NCBI GenBank assembly: GCA_965215945.1
Contig: CBDCFC010000026.1
Span: forward strand, 62,001 to 126,000
Reading direction: 5' to 3'
DNA length: 64,000 bases
Source of the DNA: JAHEKD01 sp965215945
Lineage (GTDB): Bacteria; Pseudomonadota; Gammaproteobacteria; Arenicellales; JAHEKD01
Made by a program: the position numbers and the translations under genes. Within the stretch, counting starts at the first letter, position 1; each line of letters begins with the position of its first letter. Under the pieces are notes generated by a model, which was not told the origin of the DNA, did not search any database, and saw only the letters and a list, made by a program, of their open reading frames with translations. Positions 53,341-62,070 of this stretch are shown one piece after another.

Positions 53341-54079
53341 GTTGAAACCTCGTTTACAGGCCGACAAATATCCTGAACCGAATAAATTGTAATGATTTAA
53401 ATAGTGATAAAGATTATAGATAACTTTCTTTTGCTGATAATCAGGGCTTAGAGGATAAGTTTCATTATAGGCCCGATAGAAATTCTGACTAAAGCCGCCA
53501 AACATTTCAGTCATCGCCACATCAACTTCTCGATCTGCATAATAGACCGCTGGATCAATCAACCAAACAGCTGTCTTATCAAATAAAACATTCCCTGACC
53601 ATAAATCACCATGGACCAGGCTTGGTTGTTGACAATTTTGATTCAGATAATCGATGAGTCTGCTTTTGGATTTTTCCAACCCCAGCTTAAATTTCTTATT
53701 TATCGTTTGCTCTTTAATTAAATCGACCTGGAAAAACAATCTGTGATTTACAAAGAATTCTCCCCAATTTTCACACAATTCATTTCGTTGTATCGATAAG
53801 GCCTATATAATTATCCTGCTCAAAGCCAAAAGATTGTTGCGGAATTTCATGCAGTAAAGCCAAACCCTGTCCCAACTGCTGCATTTGCTGATTGGTTGCT
53901 GAGCTTGCATCTATTCTCGTGATTTGTAATTCTTGCTCGCCAACAAAATTTACCTTGGGAATTTTTAAGTGTGGGATATTGTTTTTATTAATTACCTTCC
54001 TTAATATCTCAAGCCCTTGCGCTTCCCGGATTAGGCCATCTTTAAATTGCGAGTGATTATGTTTGGTATAAAGAGTCAT
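53320..54079 (-). pseudogene. Fructosamine kinase family gene, N-truncated and frameshifted
   Basis: Two frames together match one fructosamine kinase (PF03881) protein. Frame 1 (54079-53780) has YTKHNHSQFKDGLIREAQGL and FGFEQDNYIGLI. Frame 2 (53778-53320) has ENWGEFFVNHRLFFQ, the catalytic LVHGDLWSGNVLFD, and IDPAVYYADREVDVAMTEMFGGF. The frames split at about 53780, where one extra base (or two missing) breaks NYIGLIDTT / QRNEL / CENWGEFF. The N-terminal nucleotide-binding region (about 35 residues before the FVK-like lysine) is missing, and its place is taken by the dispersed repeat at 54089-54236. Intact members phosphorylate glycated lysines for repair. Confidence 0.85.
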
Positions 54080-54088
54080 TACACTAAA

Positions 54089-54236
54089 TTGTCATTCCGA
54101 GTGAGTATCTAACCCTCTTACAAGGATAAACGAATCGAGGAATCTCCTTGGATCAGTTACTGATTCTAACAAAGCCAACCCTTATTCTAAGCCCGAGCAG
54201 TCACAAGTAGATCCCTCGGCAAGCTCGGGATGACAA
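54089..54236. repeat. MITE-like dispersed repeat, copy 2
   Basis: The ends are 13-base inverted repeats with one mismatch: TTGTCATTCCGAG (54089) and CTCGGGATGACAA. The left arm (GAGGAATCTCCTTGG) and right arm (AGATCCCTCGGCAAGC) match the copy at 6202-6324. It directly abuts the truncated start of the fructosamine kinase remnant and the end of the peptidase gene. Confidence 0.65.
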
Positions 54237-54241
54237 GCTTG

Positions 54242-55051
54242 TCACTCCGACAACATCAGTCTCGGATCGAGCCGTGTGCCAAACAAACTCATACCCCATT
54301 GCAGATGCGGACCAGTCGCACGACCGGTTTTTCCTACTGCACCAATTACGTCACCTTGTTTAACCTGTTGACCCAACTCGACAGTCGATTTGATCATGTG
54401 TATATAAAGCGTGCTTAAACCATGACCATGATCCAGCATCACAGTAACACCTGTATAAAATAAATCCTGTTGATTAATCGTCACTACACCATCTGCCGGT
54501 GCTTTGATTGGTGTGCCCTCTGGCGCTGCTATATCAAGCCCATAGTGTGGACGCTTGGGTTTACCATTTAAAATTCTACGACTGCCGTAAACACCGCTGA
54601 TCCGCCCTTTCACCGGCCAGATAAACTTTTGCAAAAAATCCTCACGTGGATCATCGATTAATCTAGCGTTATCAAAATATTTTTGTTCACGGGTAATACG
54701 ATCTAACTCTGCTTGACTGGGTTGGACTTTATTTGCAGCCAAACCCGTGATTGATTCCTCTTTATATTTTCGTTGTTGGATTTCGAGTTGTTTTTCTTCT
54801 TTGCTGCCATCTGGAAATTCAAGGGTATATTTAATTGCCGGTGGTTCATCACGGCCAAAACCGAGTAAAAAATAGCCTTGATTCGAAACTCGAATCGATT
54901 TGCCCTTGTAAACCACTTTGATACCAGGTGATACCTTGCCTACAACTAGCCCACCTTGAGTTTTATCGCCGATAAAGTCTACTTCATAAGCAAAAACTGA
55001 CGATAACAAAAACCCTTGTAAAAATAGGGAAATAATTAGAATTTTTTTCAT
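54242..55051 (-). CDS. M23-family (LytM-like) periplasmic endopeptidase
   Basis: This 269-residue protein has a signal peptide (about residues 1-21), a beta-rich N-terminal domain and a C-terminal M23 domain. The zinc ligands are His169 and Asp173 (PHYGLDIAAPEG) and His249 (GPHLQWG), with the catalytic His218 in LYIHMI. All are intact, so it should cleave peptidoglycan cross-links. The N-terminal domain has GLVVGKVSPGIKVVYKGK and a central segment NARLIDDPREDFLQKFIWPVKG. Divergent from the superoxide dismutase gene. Confidence 0.92.
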   Translation of the reverse strand: MKKILIISLFLQGFLLSSVFAYEVDFIGDKTQGGLVVGKVSPGIKVVYKGKSIRVSNQGYFLLGFGRDEPPAIKYTLEFPDGSKEEKQLEIQQRKYKEESITGLAANKVQPSQAELDRITREQKYFDNARLIDDPREDFLQKFIWPVKGRISGVYGSRRILNGKPKRPHYGLDIAAPEGTPIKAPADGVVTINQQDLFYTGVTVMLDHGHGLSTLYIHMIKSTVELGQQVKQGDVIGAVGKTGRATGPHLQWGMSLFGTRLDPRLMLSE

Positions 55052-55193
55052 CTAGACAGCACAATCAAATTGTTTATTAATTTTAGCTACATCGGGCTTG
55101 CAACAACAGACATCCATATGCAGAATAGTGAGCCCGGAGCGGAATTCCGCTGAAAATATTGTACCCGATTTAATTATTGATGGAGAGCATACC

Positions 55194-55799
55194 ATGAGCT
55201 TTGATTTTGCTGATTTACCCTATGACTACAATGCGTTGGAACCGTACATTGATGCGCAGACAATGGAAATCCATTATGACCGTCATCACCGCACTTATTA
55301 CAACAACTTTGTTAACGCAGTTAAAGACACTGAACATGCCGACAAAAATTTAGAAACAATTCTGGCTGAAATTTCCAGCCATCCTGTTGCTGTGCGAAAC
55401 AACGCTGGTGGATATTACAACCACAATGTGTTCTGGAATTGCATGAGCGGTTCAGGCGGTGATCCTTCCGAGGCATTGGCAGGCGCTATCGATTCAGCTT
55501 TCGGCTCAATGGACGACTTAAAAGAAAAAATGAAAGCTGCCGGTATTGGCCGTTTTGGTTCCGGTTTCGCCTGGCTGATCGTCAAAGACGGCAACTTGGA
55601 AGTCACTTCGACTCCAAATCAGGACAACCCTCTGATGGATGTCGCCGACTCACAGGGACAACCCATCTTGGCCCTGGATGTTTGGGAGCACGCCTATTAT
55701 CTCAAATACCAAAATAAACGCCCTGACTACATCGACGCCTGGTGGAATGTAGTTAATTGGGATTATGTTTCAGCGCAGTATGCGAATGCGACTACTTAA
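55194..55799 (+). CDS. Superoxide dismutase, Mn/Fe family (Mn-like or cambialistic residues)
   Basis: The 201-residue protein uses the ATG at 55194, preceded by GGAGAG; the frame is open to 55098, but the extension has no family sequence. Metal ligands are His27, His77, Asp162 and His166. The outer-sphere residues are Gly72/73 (AGGYYNHN) and Gln143 (TPNQDNPLM), the Mn-type pattern, instead of the Gln69/Ala141 pattern of E. coli SodB. It converts superoxide to H2O2 in the cytoplasm. A terminator follows. Confidence 0.93.
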   Translation: MSFDFADLPYDYNALEPYIDAQTMEIHYDRHHRTYYNNFVNAVKDTEHADKNLETILAEISSHPVAVRNNAGGYYNHNVFWNCMSGSGGDPSEALAGAIDSAFGSMDDLKEKMKAAGIGRFGSGFAWLIVKDGNLEVTSTPNQDNPLMDVADSQGQPILALDVWEHAYYLKYQNKRPDYIDAWWNVVNWDYVSAQYANATT

Positions 55800-55825
55800 A
55801 AAAGGCTACCTAATTTCATTAGTAG

Positions 55826-55848
55826 AGGCCGCTTAAGCGGCCTTTATT
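55826..55848 (+). terminator. Rho-independent terminator after the superoxide dismutase gene
   Basis: The palindrome AGGCCGCTT-AAGCGGCCT is followed by TTATTAAT, 26 bases after the stop codon. The stem is perfect; the T-run is short. Confidence 0.82.
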
Positions 55849-55960
55849 AATAAAGTAAATCGTTTGATTTTGAAGTCACTCAACAACGAACAGCTTTATC
55901 CAACACGCCTCTTCAATAGGTTAATATCCACTGAGACCACTAAGCAATAAGGAAATCCTC

Positions 55961-55998
55961 TGGATTCCGGACAGCTCTTCGAGCTTCCGGAATGACGA
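55961..55998. repeat. Dispersed palindromic unit (TGGATTCCGG family)
   Basis: TGGATTCCGGACA and CTTCCGGAATGACG fold into a hairpin. It is nearly the same as the copy at 23902-23939, with a changed loop. Confidence 0.6.
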
Positions 55999-56103
55999 GG
56001 CACTCTAAAAAGGATTCTCGACTTTGAGCAGCCGAGCATCACAGAATTAAATCGATTAGCTAGAGTTATGAGGCATCTCTTTTACGCCCAAACAGACTTT
56101 AGG

Positions 56104-56149
56104 AGATCCCGGCACAAGCCTGTACCGGACTTGATCCGGTAGCCGGGAT
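56104..56149. repeat. GATCCCGGCACAAGC palindromic unit
   Basis: The 9-base arms GATCCCGGC/GCCGGGAT enclose CACAAGCCTGTACCGG...; related to the tandem units at 48506-48567. Intergenic and close to the csaA stop. Confidence 0.55.
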
Positions 56150-56156
56150 AGACTTA

Positions 56157-56492
56157 TCAGCCTAACTTAGCCCCATTCGGAACTTCCCGTTCTGGAATGG
56201 CAAGAACGACTGAACCATCCTCACGATAAAAACCGGTGATCAGACATTCTGATTTGGATGGACCAATCTGTTTGACTGGGAAGTTAATAACAGCAACGAC
56301 TTGTTTACCGAGCAAGTCTTCCTTTGAATAGTGAGCGGTGATTTGGGCGCTGGACTTTTTGATGCCAAATTCGCCAAAATCGACTTTGATTTTATATGCA
56401 GGTTTTCGCGCTTCAGGGAAATCCTTGACTTCGATAACTGTGCCAACCCTTAATTCTACCTTCTCGAAGTCACTCCAGGATATTTCTTCCAT
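56157..56492 (-). CDS. csaA: CsaA-like tRNA-binding-domain protein
   Basis: This 111-residue protein has a single OB-fold tRNA-binding domain (WSDFEKVELRVGTVIEVKDF, YKIKVDFGEFGIKKSSAQIT, then VVAVINFPVKQIGPSKSECL). The ATG at 56492 gives the family start MEEISWSDF; an ATG 21 bases upstream is also in frame, inside the ilvE end. CsaA is described as an export-related chaperone with tRNA-binding ability; its true role is unclear. It starts 2 bases after the ilvE stop, so the two are coupled. Confidence 0.88.
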   Translation of the reverse strand: MEEISWSDFEKVELRVGTVIEVKDFPEARKPAYKIKVDFGEFGIKKSSAQITAHYSKEDLLGKQVVAVINFPVKQIGPSKSECLITGFYREDGSVVLAIPEREVPNGAKLG

Positions 56493-56494
56493 GT

Positions 56495-57490
56495 TTAAGC
56501 CTGAATCAACCAACCATGGGTATCTTCAGCGAGGCCAAATTGAATATCGTTCAATGCATTTTTAAGCTGAGTCACTTTCGGGCCTACCCCACCGCTGCCA
56601 ACCGTGTATTCCTGATCATGGAAAATCATGGTGCCTATGGGTGCTAAAATTGCTGCTGTGCCGGATAAGGCGGCTTCGCAGTCTGGATGAGTCGCTCGAT
56701 CAATCACTTCCTCAGCGGTTAAATCACGCTCAGTCACTGTAAAACCATGATCCCTGGCTAACGTTAATACAGAATCTCGGGTTACACCATGCAAAAATGA
56801 ATCATCCAGTGCTTTGGTCAAGACCTCATCGCCATCAAATAAAATGAAGTTGGCTGCGCCGGTTTCAGTAACCCCGCCGACTGAGCAGAATAACACCTGA
56901 TCGGCATTATGATCGGCCTTGGCACGAATCATATGCTTAAGTGCACTGGCATAGTTGCCGCCGGTTTTGATCATGCCATTATCAGGTGCACAACGCATAC
57001 CCTTATCGTCCAATAATAATCTTAATGTCGTACCGGCACTGAAATAATCACCCACTGGAGTTAATAACACGTACATCATCGATTCCCCGGACGGTGCCGC
57101 TGCTTTGCCAATCGCAGCTTCAGTGCCAATATGCGTTGGACGTATATACATAGAACCAGGTGGCAACGGCACTTGATCCCGGTACTTTTTCACTATGTCC
57201 ACTATCATCTGACCGAGCATGTCCTCATCAACCTGGGGTAATGCCAACATACGGCTGGATTGCTCAAAACGCTTGACGTTCTGGTCCATGCGGAAAATTT
57301 TTACCGAGCCATCCGGATGACGAAATGCTTTTAAACCTTCAAAACAGGTACTGGCATAGTGCAGCACATGGCTGCCCGGATGTAAAGTTAAGGAATCACT
57401 GGAAACAAATTCCGGCGTACTCCATTGATTGTCCTTAAACCGGGCAATAACCATTTCCGGCATGAACTCGGTTCCAAACGCTTTTGCCAT
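56495..57490 (-). CDS. ilvE: Branched-chain amino acid aminotransferase
   Basis: This 331-residue PLP enzyme (fold type IV) has LHYASTCFEGLKAFRHPDG, SMYIRPTHIGTEAAIGKA and the Schiff-base lysine Lys175 in GMIKTGGNYASAL. It also has FCSVGGVTETGAANFILF and CEAALSGTAAILAPIG. It transfers amino groups to and from Leu, Ile and Val. Length and motifs resemble the mitochondrial/BcaT branch rather than the E. coli IlvE branch (about 309). A csaA-like gene follows 2 bases later. Confidence 0.93.
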   Translation of the reverse strand: MAKAFGTEFMPEMVIARFKDNQWSTPEFVSSDSLTLHPGSHVLHYASTCFEGLKAFRHPDGSVKIFRMDQNVKRFEQSSRMLALPQVDEDMLGQMIVDIVKKYRDQVPLPPGSMYIRPTHIGTEAAIGKAAAPSGESMMYVLLTPVGDYFSAGTTLRLLLDDKGMRCAPDNGMIKTGGNYASALKHMIRAKADHNADQVLFCSVGGVTETGAANFILFDGDEVLTKALDDSFLHGVTRDSVLTLARDHGFTVTERDLTAEEVIDRATHPDCEAALSGTAAILAPIGTMIFHDQEYTVGSGGVGPKVTQLKNALNDIQFGLAEDTHGWLIQA

Positions 57491-57884
57491 AATCTTTTTA
57501 ACTATCGTATCTATTGTTCCCCTGAATATGCCACAGTAAATTTTTTTTCTCTAGCAGGAAAGAATTATGAGTTCGATTTTCAATTTCTACTTACCCCCTC
57601 TAACTCCATCTGAAAGGGACTGGAAATTATTCAAAGTGAGGCGCTGCCGACTTGTGTTGATCTTTTTTACTGGGAAGTAGAAGTATGAGTTTAATAGAAT
57701 ATGAAATGCCCGTTTCATTTCCCGGTTAATAGTGTTCTTGCTAGCCTGCACTACTGTACTGCTTGTCATTGCCAGTGGGAAGGCTAGGAGGGGTAAACTA
57801 ATGATGCACAATCATATGCTTCACCCAAAAAGAAAACCGTGTAACAATTACGCCATATTTTATGATTTATGTTAAGGAATTTTC
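57491..57884. other. Intergenic region upstream of the acyltransferase gene
   Basis: The 394 bases hold no recognisable gene. Two short frames have reasonable ribosome-binding sites: one of 37 codons from 57567 (AGGAAAG upstream) and one of 24 codons from 57801 (GGAGGGG upstream), which ends 9 bases before the acyltransferase ATG. The second could be a leader peptide. Neither has a recognisable family or strong support. Confidence 0.35.
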
Positions 57885-58856
57885 ATGTCAGCAAAAACGC
57901 TTTTTATTTTCCCTGGTCAGGGGTCACAATATCCGGGTATTGGTAGTGATATCTGTGAGAAGTATCCTCAAGCCGACGAAGTCTACAGCCGTGCCAATGA
58001 AGTCGCCGGTTATGATCTTAAAAACCTGTCTTTCGCTGACCCTGATAACAAAATTAATTTGACGCGTTACACCCAACCGGTGCTGCTCACTCATTCAATT
58101 GCCTGTCTTGAGGTTTTCAAGGCGGTGAGCAATGATACTGTTAATCCAGACTGCGTTGCCGGACACAGCCTTGGTGAATACAGTGCTCTAGTAGCCAGCG
58201 GTGCACTGTCATTTGAAGATGCATTATCGACTGTGATTCGACGCGGCGAGCTGATGAGTGAACTTGGCACAGGTGAAATGACGGCTTTTTCTAATAGCGT
58301 TGAAGAAATCCAGTTATTAGCTGAAAAATATTATTGTGGTATTGCCGGTTGCAATTTACCTGATCAAACTGTGGTTGGTGGTCATGTTGATGATTTGACT
58401 CGTCTGGAAGCACAAATACAGGAAGAATTTCCTCGCAAACGTTTTGCCAGGCTAAAGACCGAAGGTGCTTTCCATACCTATTACATGGTAAGTGCTGCTC
58501 AACAATTCAGACAAAAATTGGACAAAACCGATTTTAGTGAAGCACAATGCCAGATTTTGTCTAACTATACTGGAAGCTGGCATGACCGGGATGCTGATTC
58601 AATTCGAACTAAATTATTCTATCAACTTTTTAATCCTGTAATGTGGCACACCAACTTGCTCACTGCTGCTGAAAGTGGTGTTGACAGAATTATTGAATTT
58701 GGAGGTGGCGTTGGTAGTGGAGAAACACCTGCCGAAAAACGCCCTAACCTAGAAGGTATTATTAAGAAAACCTTTCGGCGTGCAGAAATCAAACCTGATT
58801 ATTATGCTGTTATTAACAGTGAAACGCTTGAAAACACGGCAGCAGCATTAAATTAA
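57885..58856 (+). CDS. FabD-like acyltransferase (malonyl-CoA:ACP type)
   Basis: This 323-residue protein begins LFIFPGQGSQYPGIG. It has the nucleophile elbow GHSLGEYSAL (Ser95), Arg120 in VIRRGELM that positions a carboxylated substrate, and catalytic His197 in EGAFHTYYM. These are the catalytic features of malonyl-CoA:ACP transacylases, and Arg120 implies a dicarboxylic acyl group. It stands outside the usual fab operon, next to an SDR gene 72 bases downstream. The pair could belong to a secondary fatty-acid or polyketide-like route. The last 50 residues (ETPAEKRPNLEGIIKKTF) are less conserved. Confidence 0.85.
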   Translation: MSAKTLFIFPGQGSQYPGIGSDICEKYPQADEVYSRANEVAGYDLKNLSFADPDNKINLTRYTQPVLLTHSIACLEVFKAVSNDTVNPDCVAGHSLGEYSALVASGALSFEDALSTVIRRGELMSELGTGEMTAFSNSVEEIQLLAEKYYCGIAGCNLPDQTVVGGHVDDLTRLEAQIQEEFPRKRFARLKTEGAFHTYYMVSAAQQFRQKLDKTDFSEAQCQILSNYTGSWHDRDADSIRTKLFYQLFNPVMWHTNLLTAAESGVDRIIEFGGGVGSGETPAEKRPNLEGIIKKTFRRAEIKPDYYAVINSETLENTAAALN

Positions 58857-58928
58857 TTTTGTCAAGCTTGACTTGATAGAAATATCAGGTAGCTTAATCA
58901 TCTTACCAACGCAGACTGGATAATCATA

Positions 58929-59723
58929 ATGCGACTTAAAGATAAAGTTGCCGTCGTCACAGGAGCGGCACGAGGAATTGGTCTCGCTATAGCCAAAGGA
59001 TTTAGCCGCGAAGGTGCCCACGTTGTTTTAGCCGATACCGAAGCTGAAACCGGTAAAGCGGCAGCCAGTGAGCTGGAGAATGCATTATTTGTGGAAACCG
59101 ATGTTGGCTATGCTGACCAAATTAACAATCTCACCAATGAAACCTTAAAAAATTTCGGTAAAATCGATATTTGTGTTAATAATGCCGGGATTCTGCGAAT
59201 AGCAGATATTCTTGATTATACCGAGGAGGATTTTGATGATGTTATTCGCACTAATTTGAAGGGTGCTTTTTTACTTAGCCAGGCTGTAGCCAGGGAAATG
59301 GTCAAAAACGAAACCGGTGGTTCAATCATCAATATGTCATCAGTTAATGCCAAAGTCTCAATTCCCAATGCTGTTGCCTATAATGTTTCTAAGGGTGGCA
59401 TAAATCAGCTAACTACTGCCATGGCTGTTGCGCTGGCCCAACGCAATGTGCGCGTTAACGCCATCGGCCCGGGTACCATTATGACAGACATGCTCAGAGA
59501 AAATCTGATGGTCAATGACGAGGTCCGCAAAACCATTCTCTCACGCACCCCGCTTGGCCGGGCCGGTGATGTCGATGAAATTGCAAATATCGCTGTATTC
59601 CTCGCCTCCGATGAATCCTCATACATAACCGGCCAATGTATTTATGCAGATGGTGGACGCTTGGGCCTGAATTATGTTGTACCTGTAGTAGAAAAAGACG
59701 AAGAAAACGACGAAGACGAATAA
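58929..59723 (+). CDS. SDR-family oxidoreductase (FabG-like)
   Basis: This 264-residue classical SDR has cofactor loop TGAARGIG (11-18), NNAG at 84-87, Ser138 in NMSSVNAK, and Tyr151-x3-Lys155 (YNVSKGG). The C-terminus includes DESSYITGQCIYADGG, then an acidic tail (EKDEENDEDE) not common in FabG. An aspartate after the second beta strand (LADTEAE) suggests NAD rather than NADP. It lies between the acyltransferase and the beta-CASP nuclease genes with short gaps. Confidence 0.88.
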   Translation: MRLKDKVAVVTGAARGIGLAIAKGFSREGAHVVLADTEAETGKAAASELENALFVETDVGYADQINNLTNETLKNFGKIDICVNNAGILRIADILDYTEEDFDDVIRTNLKGAFLLSQAVAREMVKNETGGSIINMSSVNAKVSIPNAVAYNVSKGGINQLTTAMAVALAQRNVRVNAIGPGTIMTDMLRENLMVNDEVRKTILSRTPLGRAGDVDEIANIAVFLASDESSYITGQCIYADGGRLGLNYVVPVVEKDEENDEDE

Positions 59724-59748
59724 TAAAGGAAACAAAGGAACCTCTAAT

Positions 59749-61143
59749 ATGACCCTGACTCTGGGCTTTCATGGTGCTGCCCGAACGGTTACCGGCTCAC
59801 GCTATCGAGTAGATGCCGACGGCATGCGTACTGTTATTGACGCTGGCTTGTTTCAAGGTTACAAAAAACTGCGAAAATTGAACTGGCGCAATGTGCCGTT
59901 TGAAGCAACAACTGTTGACCAGGTTCTACTTACCCACGCACACATTGACCACATCGGCTTATTGCCGCGGATGGTGAAAAACGGTTTTGGCGGTAATGTA
60001 TACACCACCCAAGCATCCGTTGAACTGGCCAGACTGCTATTATTAGATTCCGCCAGAATTCACGAAGAAGATGCCGCCTATGCCAATAAAAAGGGCTTTA
60101 GTCGCCACAAACCTGCTTTGCCTTTGTACACCAGCGAAGATGCTGAACAAGCAATCAGCCTTTTAAGGCCTGTTGAATATCACCAATGGCTTGAATTAAG
60201 TGACAGTTTCAAGGCTAGATGGCAACCGGCTGGGCATATTCTAGGTGCCGCATCAGTTGAAGCTGACTACAGTAATTCCAGCCAAAAATGTCGAGTTTTA
60301 TTCAGTGGTGATGTCGGCCGTTATGGTATGCCATTGCATATCGATCCAAAACCGCGGCCAGACTGTGATGTGTTAATTTGTGAATCGACCTATGGCAATC
60401 GAGATCATGACCGTAGTCTATCCGTTGAAGAACAATTATGTGATGCAATCATTGACACGCTCAAAAGAAAGGGCACGGTATTAATCCCGGCATTCGCTGT
60501 TGGCCGTTCACAACAACTCATACTAATTCTAAGACGCTTGATGAAAGCCGGAAAACTGCCACAGGTTCCATTACATCTGGATAGTCCAATGGCGGTTGAT
60601 GCCACTCGAATTTATGGCCGACACATGGACAATCATCACCTGGATGAGGATGTGTTTTCTGATGGAAGAAAACAATTATTTCCTGATATGGTAACACTGC
60701 ATAAATCTCGGGATGAATCTGTTGCGCTGAATGAACTAAGGGGCCCGAGAATTATTATTTCTGCCAGCGGTATGTTATCAGGCGGACGAGTTTTGCATCA
60801 CCTGCGTCGTTTAGTCAGGAAATCAAAAAACACCATTATCATGGCAGGTTATCAGGCACCGGGTTCACGGGGGCGTGATTTATTGGAAGGTAAACCTACT
60901 ATTAAGATTCACGGCAAAGAAATCGAGGTCAAGGCTGAAATAAGAAGCCTAAGTGGGCTGTCGGCACATGCCGATCGAGGTGAATTAATCAAATGGTTAA
61001 AGTCAAACAACAATTCACCTGAAAAAGTTTATTTAACACATGGGGAACCTGAGTCGGCATTTGCTTTCGCCAAAGAAATCAAAAGAGAATTAGGTTGGAA
61101 TGTCGAAGTGCCAAGTTTGGATTATAAGGTTGAACTGCTGTAG
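59749..61143 (+). CDS. MBL-fold beta-CASP RNA-processing-type metallohydrolase
   Basis: This 464-residue protein has the metallo-beta-lactamase motif LLTHAHIDHIG (His63, His65, Asp67, His68). The second histidine is in AGHILGAASVE, and there is FSGDVGRYGMPL, the beta-CASP region with VLIPAFAVGRSQQLILIL, MLSGGRVLHHL and the final GLSAHADRGELIKWL. This layout matches the YSH1/CPSF-73-like bacterial RNases. It probably cleaves RNA; the in vivo target is unknown. It starts 25 bases after the SDR gene. The stop is 4 bases from the convergent lepB stop. Confidence 0.9.
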   Translation: MTLTLGFHGAARTVTGSRYRVDADGMRTVIDAGLFQGYKKLRKLNWRNVPFEATTVDQVLLTHAHIDHIGLLPRMVKNGFGGNVYTTQASVELARLLLLDSARIHEEDAAYANKKGFSRHKPALPLYTSEDAEQAISLLRPVEYHQWLELSDSFKARWQPAGHILGAASVEADYSNSSQKCRVLFSGDVGRYGMPLHIDPKPRPDCDVLICESTYGNRDHDRSLSVEEQLCDAIIDTLKRKGTVLIPAFAVGRSQQLILILRRLMKAGKLPQVPLHLDSPMAVDATRIYGRHMDNHHLDEDVFSDGRKQLFPDMVTLHKSRDESVALNELRGPRIIISASGMLSGGRVLHHLRRLVRKSKNTIIMAGYQAPGSRGRDLLEGKPTIKIHGKEIEVKAEIRSLSGLSAHADRGELIKWLKSNNNSPEKVYLTHGEPESAFAFAKEIKRELGWNVEVPSLDYKVELL

Positions 61144-61147
61144 CGTT

Positions 61148-61798
61148 CTAAAGCATGTGTAAAAATCTATCGACACGTGGACGATAGTAATTGTCATAAT
61201 CCAAAGACATGACGACACGTTTGGTTCGACCGACGATTTCGTGCCTGGGAACCATTCCGATAACTCTGGAATCTGCACTATTATCCCTATTGTCACCAAG
61301 AACCAGATAATGCCCCGCAGGTACTTTAACAGGTGGAAAACTTGACAAGGCCGATGAATTATTAAGAACTCTGACTTGATGCCTGGTGCCGAGTAAATCT
61401 TCAAATCTGTCGGTTATTGTTGCTGTTACGGCTACATCCTCGTAGCTAAGACTTATTCCATTAATATTTAAAATATTTTCTTTTAATTCAACCAGATCAC
61501 CCGGCACACCGACAACTCTTTTGACCAAACGTTTATCGGATATTTTTGAATCAAATACAACTATATCACCACGAAGTGGATTGGAAATTTTCAATATTGA
61601 AAGATGCGTAAATGGAACCCTGAGATCATAGGCCAATTTGTTAACTACAATTCGATCACCTTCAAGGATTGTTGGTTGCATCGATCCGCTAGGCACATCA
61701 TTCCAGTCAGCGATGGAACTGCGAAAAACAAAGCTCAATAAAATAAAAAGAAAAAAGGATTTATTTTCTCTCCATATTTTAGCAATCAATTTTGGCAT
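61148..61798 (-). CDS. lepB: Signal peptidase I
   Basis: This 216-residue protein has one N-terminal membrane helix (KSFFLFILLSFVFRSSI), the catalytic Ser39 in VPSGSMQPTI and Lys93 in RLVKRVVGVPGD. The box E region is LVLGDNRDNSADSR. It removes signal peptides at the periplasmic face. It is shorter than E. coli LepB (324), lacking one membrane segment, but has both catalytic residues. A small membrane protein gene lies just upstream. Confidence 0.95.
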   Translation of the reverse strand: MPKLIAKIWRENKSFFLFILLSFVFRSSIADWNDVPSGSMQPTILEGDRIVVNKLAYDLRVPFTHLSILKISNPLRGDIVVFDSKISDKRLVKRVVGVPGDLVELKENILNINGISLSYEDVAVTATITDRFEDLLGTRHQVRVLNNSSALSSFPPVKVPAGHYLVLGDNRDNSADSRVIGMVPRHEIVGRTKRVVMSLDYDNYYRPRVDRFLHML

Positions 61799-61810
61799 TA
61801 AACTAGCTTA

Positions 61811-61960
61811 CTATTTTTTTAGATTGAAGAGTCGTCGCCAGAATACAAGCTCAAATCCCATTCCCAGAATGATAAACAGCCCCAAACCAAAAATACCGCC
61901 TATGGCGTAGCAACCAATAGCAAGAAAGATTAAGATTAGGAGAATAATCATTTTTTTCAT
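61811..61960 (-). CDS. Small hydrophobic membrane protein (49 residues)
   Basis: The frame from ATG 61960 to TAG 61811 encodes a 49-residue protein. It has two hydrophobic segments (MKKMIILLILIFLAIGCYA, then GGIFGLGLFIILGMGFELVF) and a basic tail WRRLFNLKK. A lysine-rich start and 12-base gap to lepB suggest co-transcription. The family is unknown to me. The protein is compositionally like real small membrane proteins, but no homology evidence is available. Confidence 0.5.
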   Translation of the reverse strand: MKKMIILLILIFLAIGCYAIGGIFGLGLFIILGMGFELVFWRRLFNLKK

Positions 61961-62070
61961 AATTTTCGTACCATTTCACTGACAATAATCTTTCAGGTAA
62001 CAAACAATAAAGTTTAAGATATCAGACTAAACTATAGCTGAAAATATAATGTTAGAATCGTGAATATGGA

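Larger units (their letters stand above)
55849..56156. other. Intergenic region with dispersed repeats
   Basis: This gap of about 308 bases carries a TGGATTCCGG-family unit (55961-55998). At 56104-56149 there is a GATCCCGGCACAAGC...GCCGGGAT hairpin related to the units at 48506-48567. No gene is visible. Confidence 0.5.
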
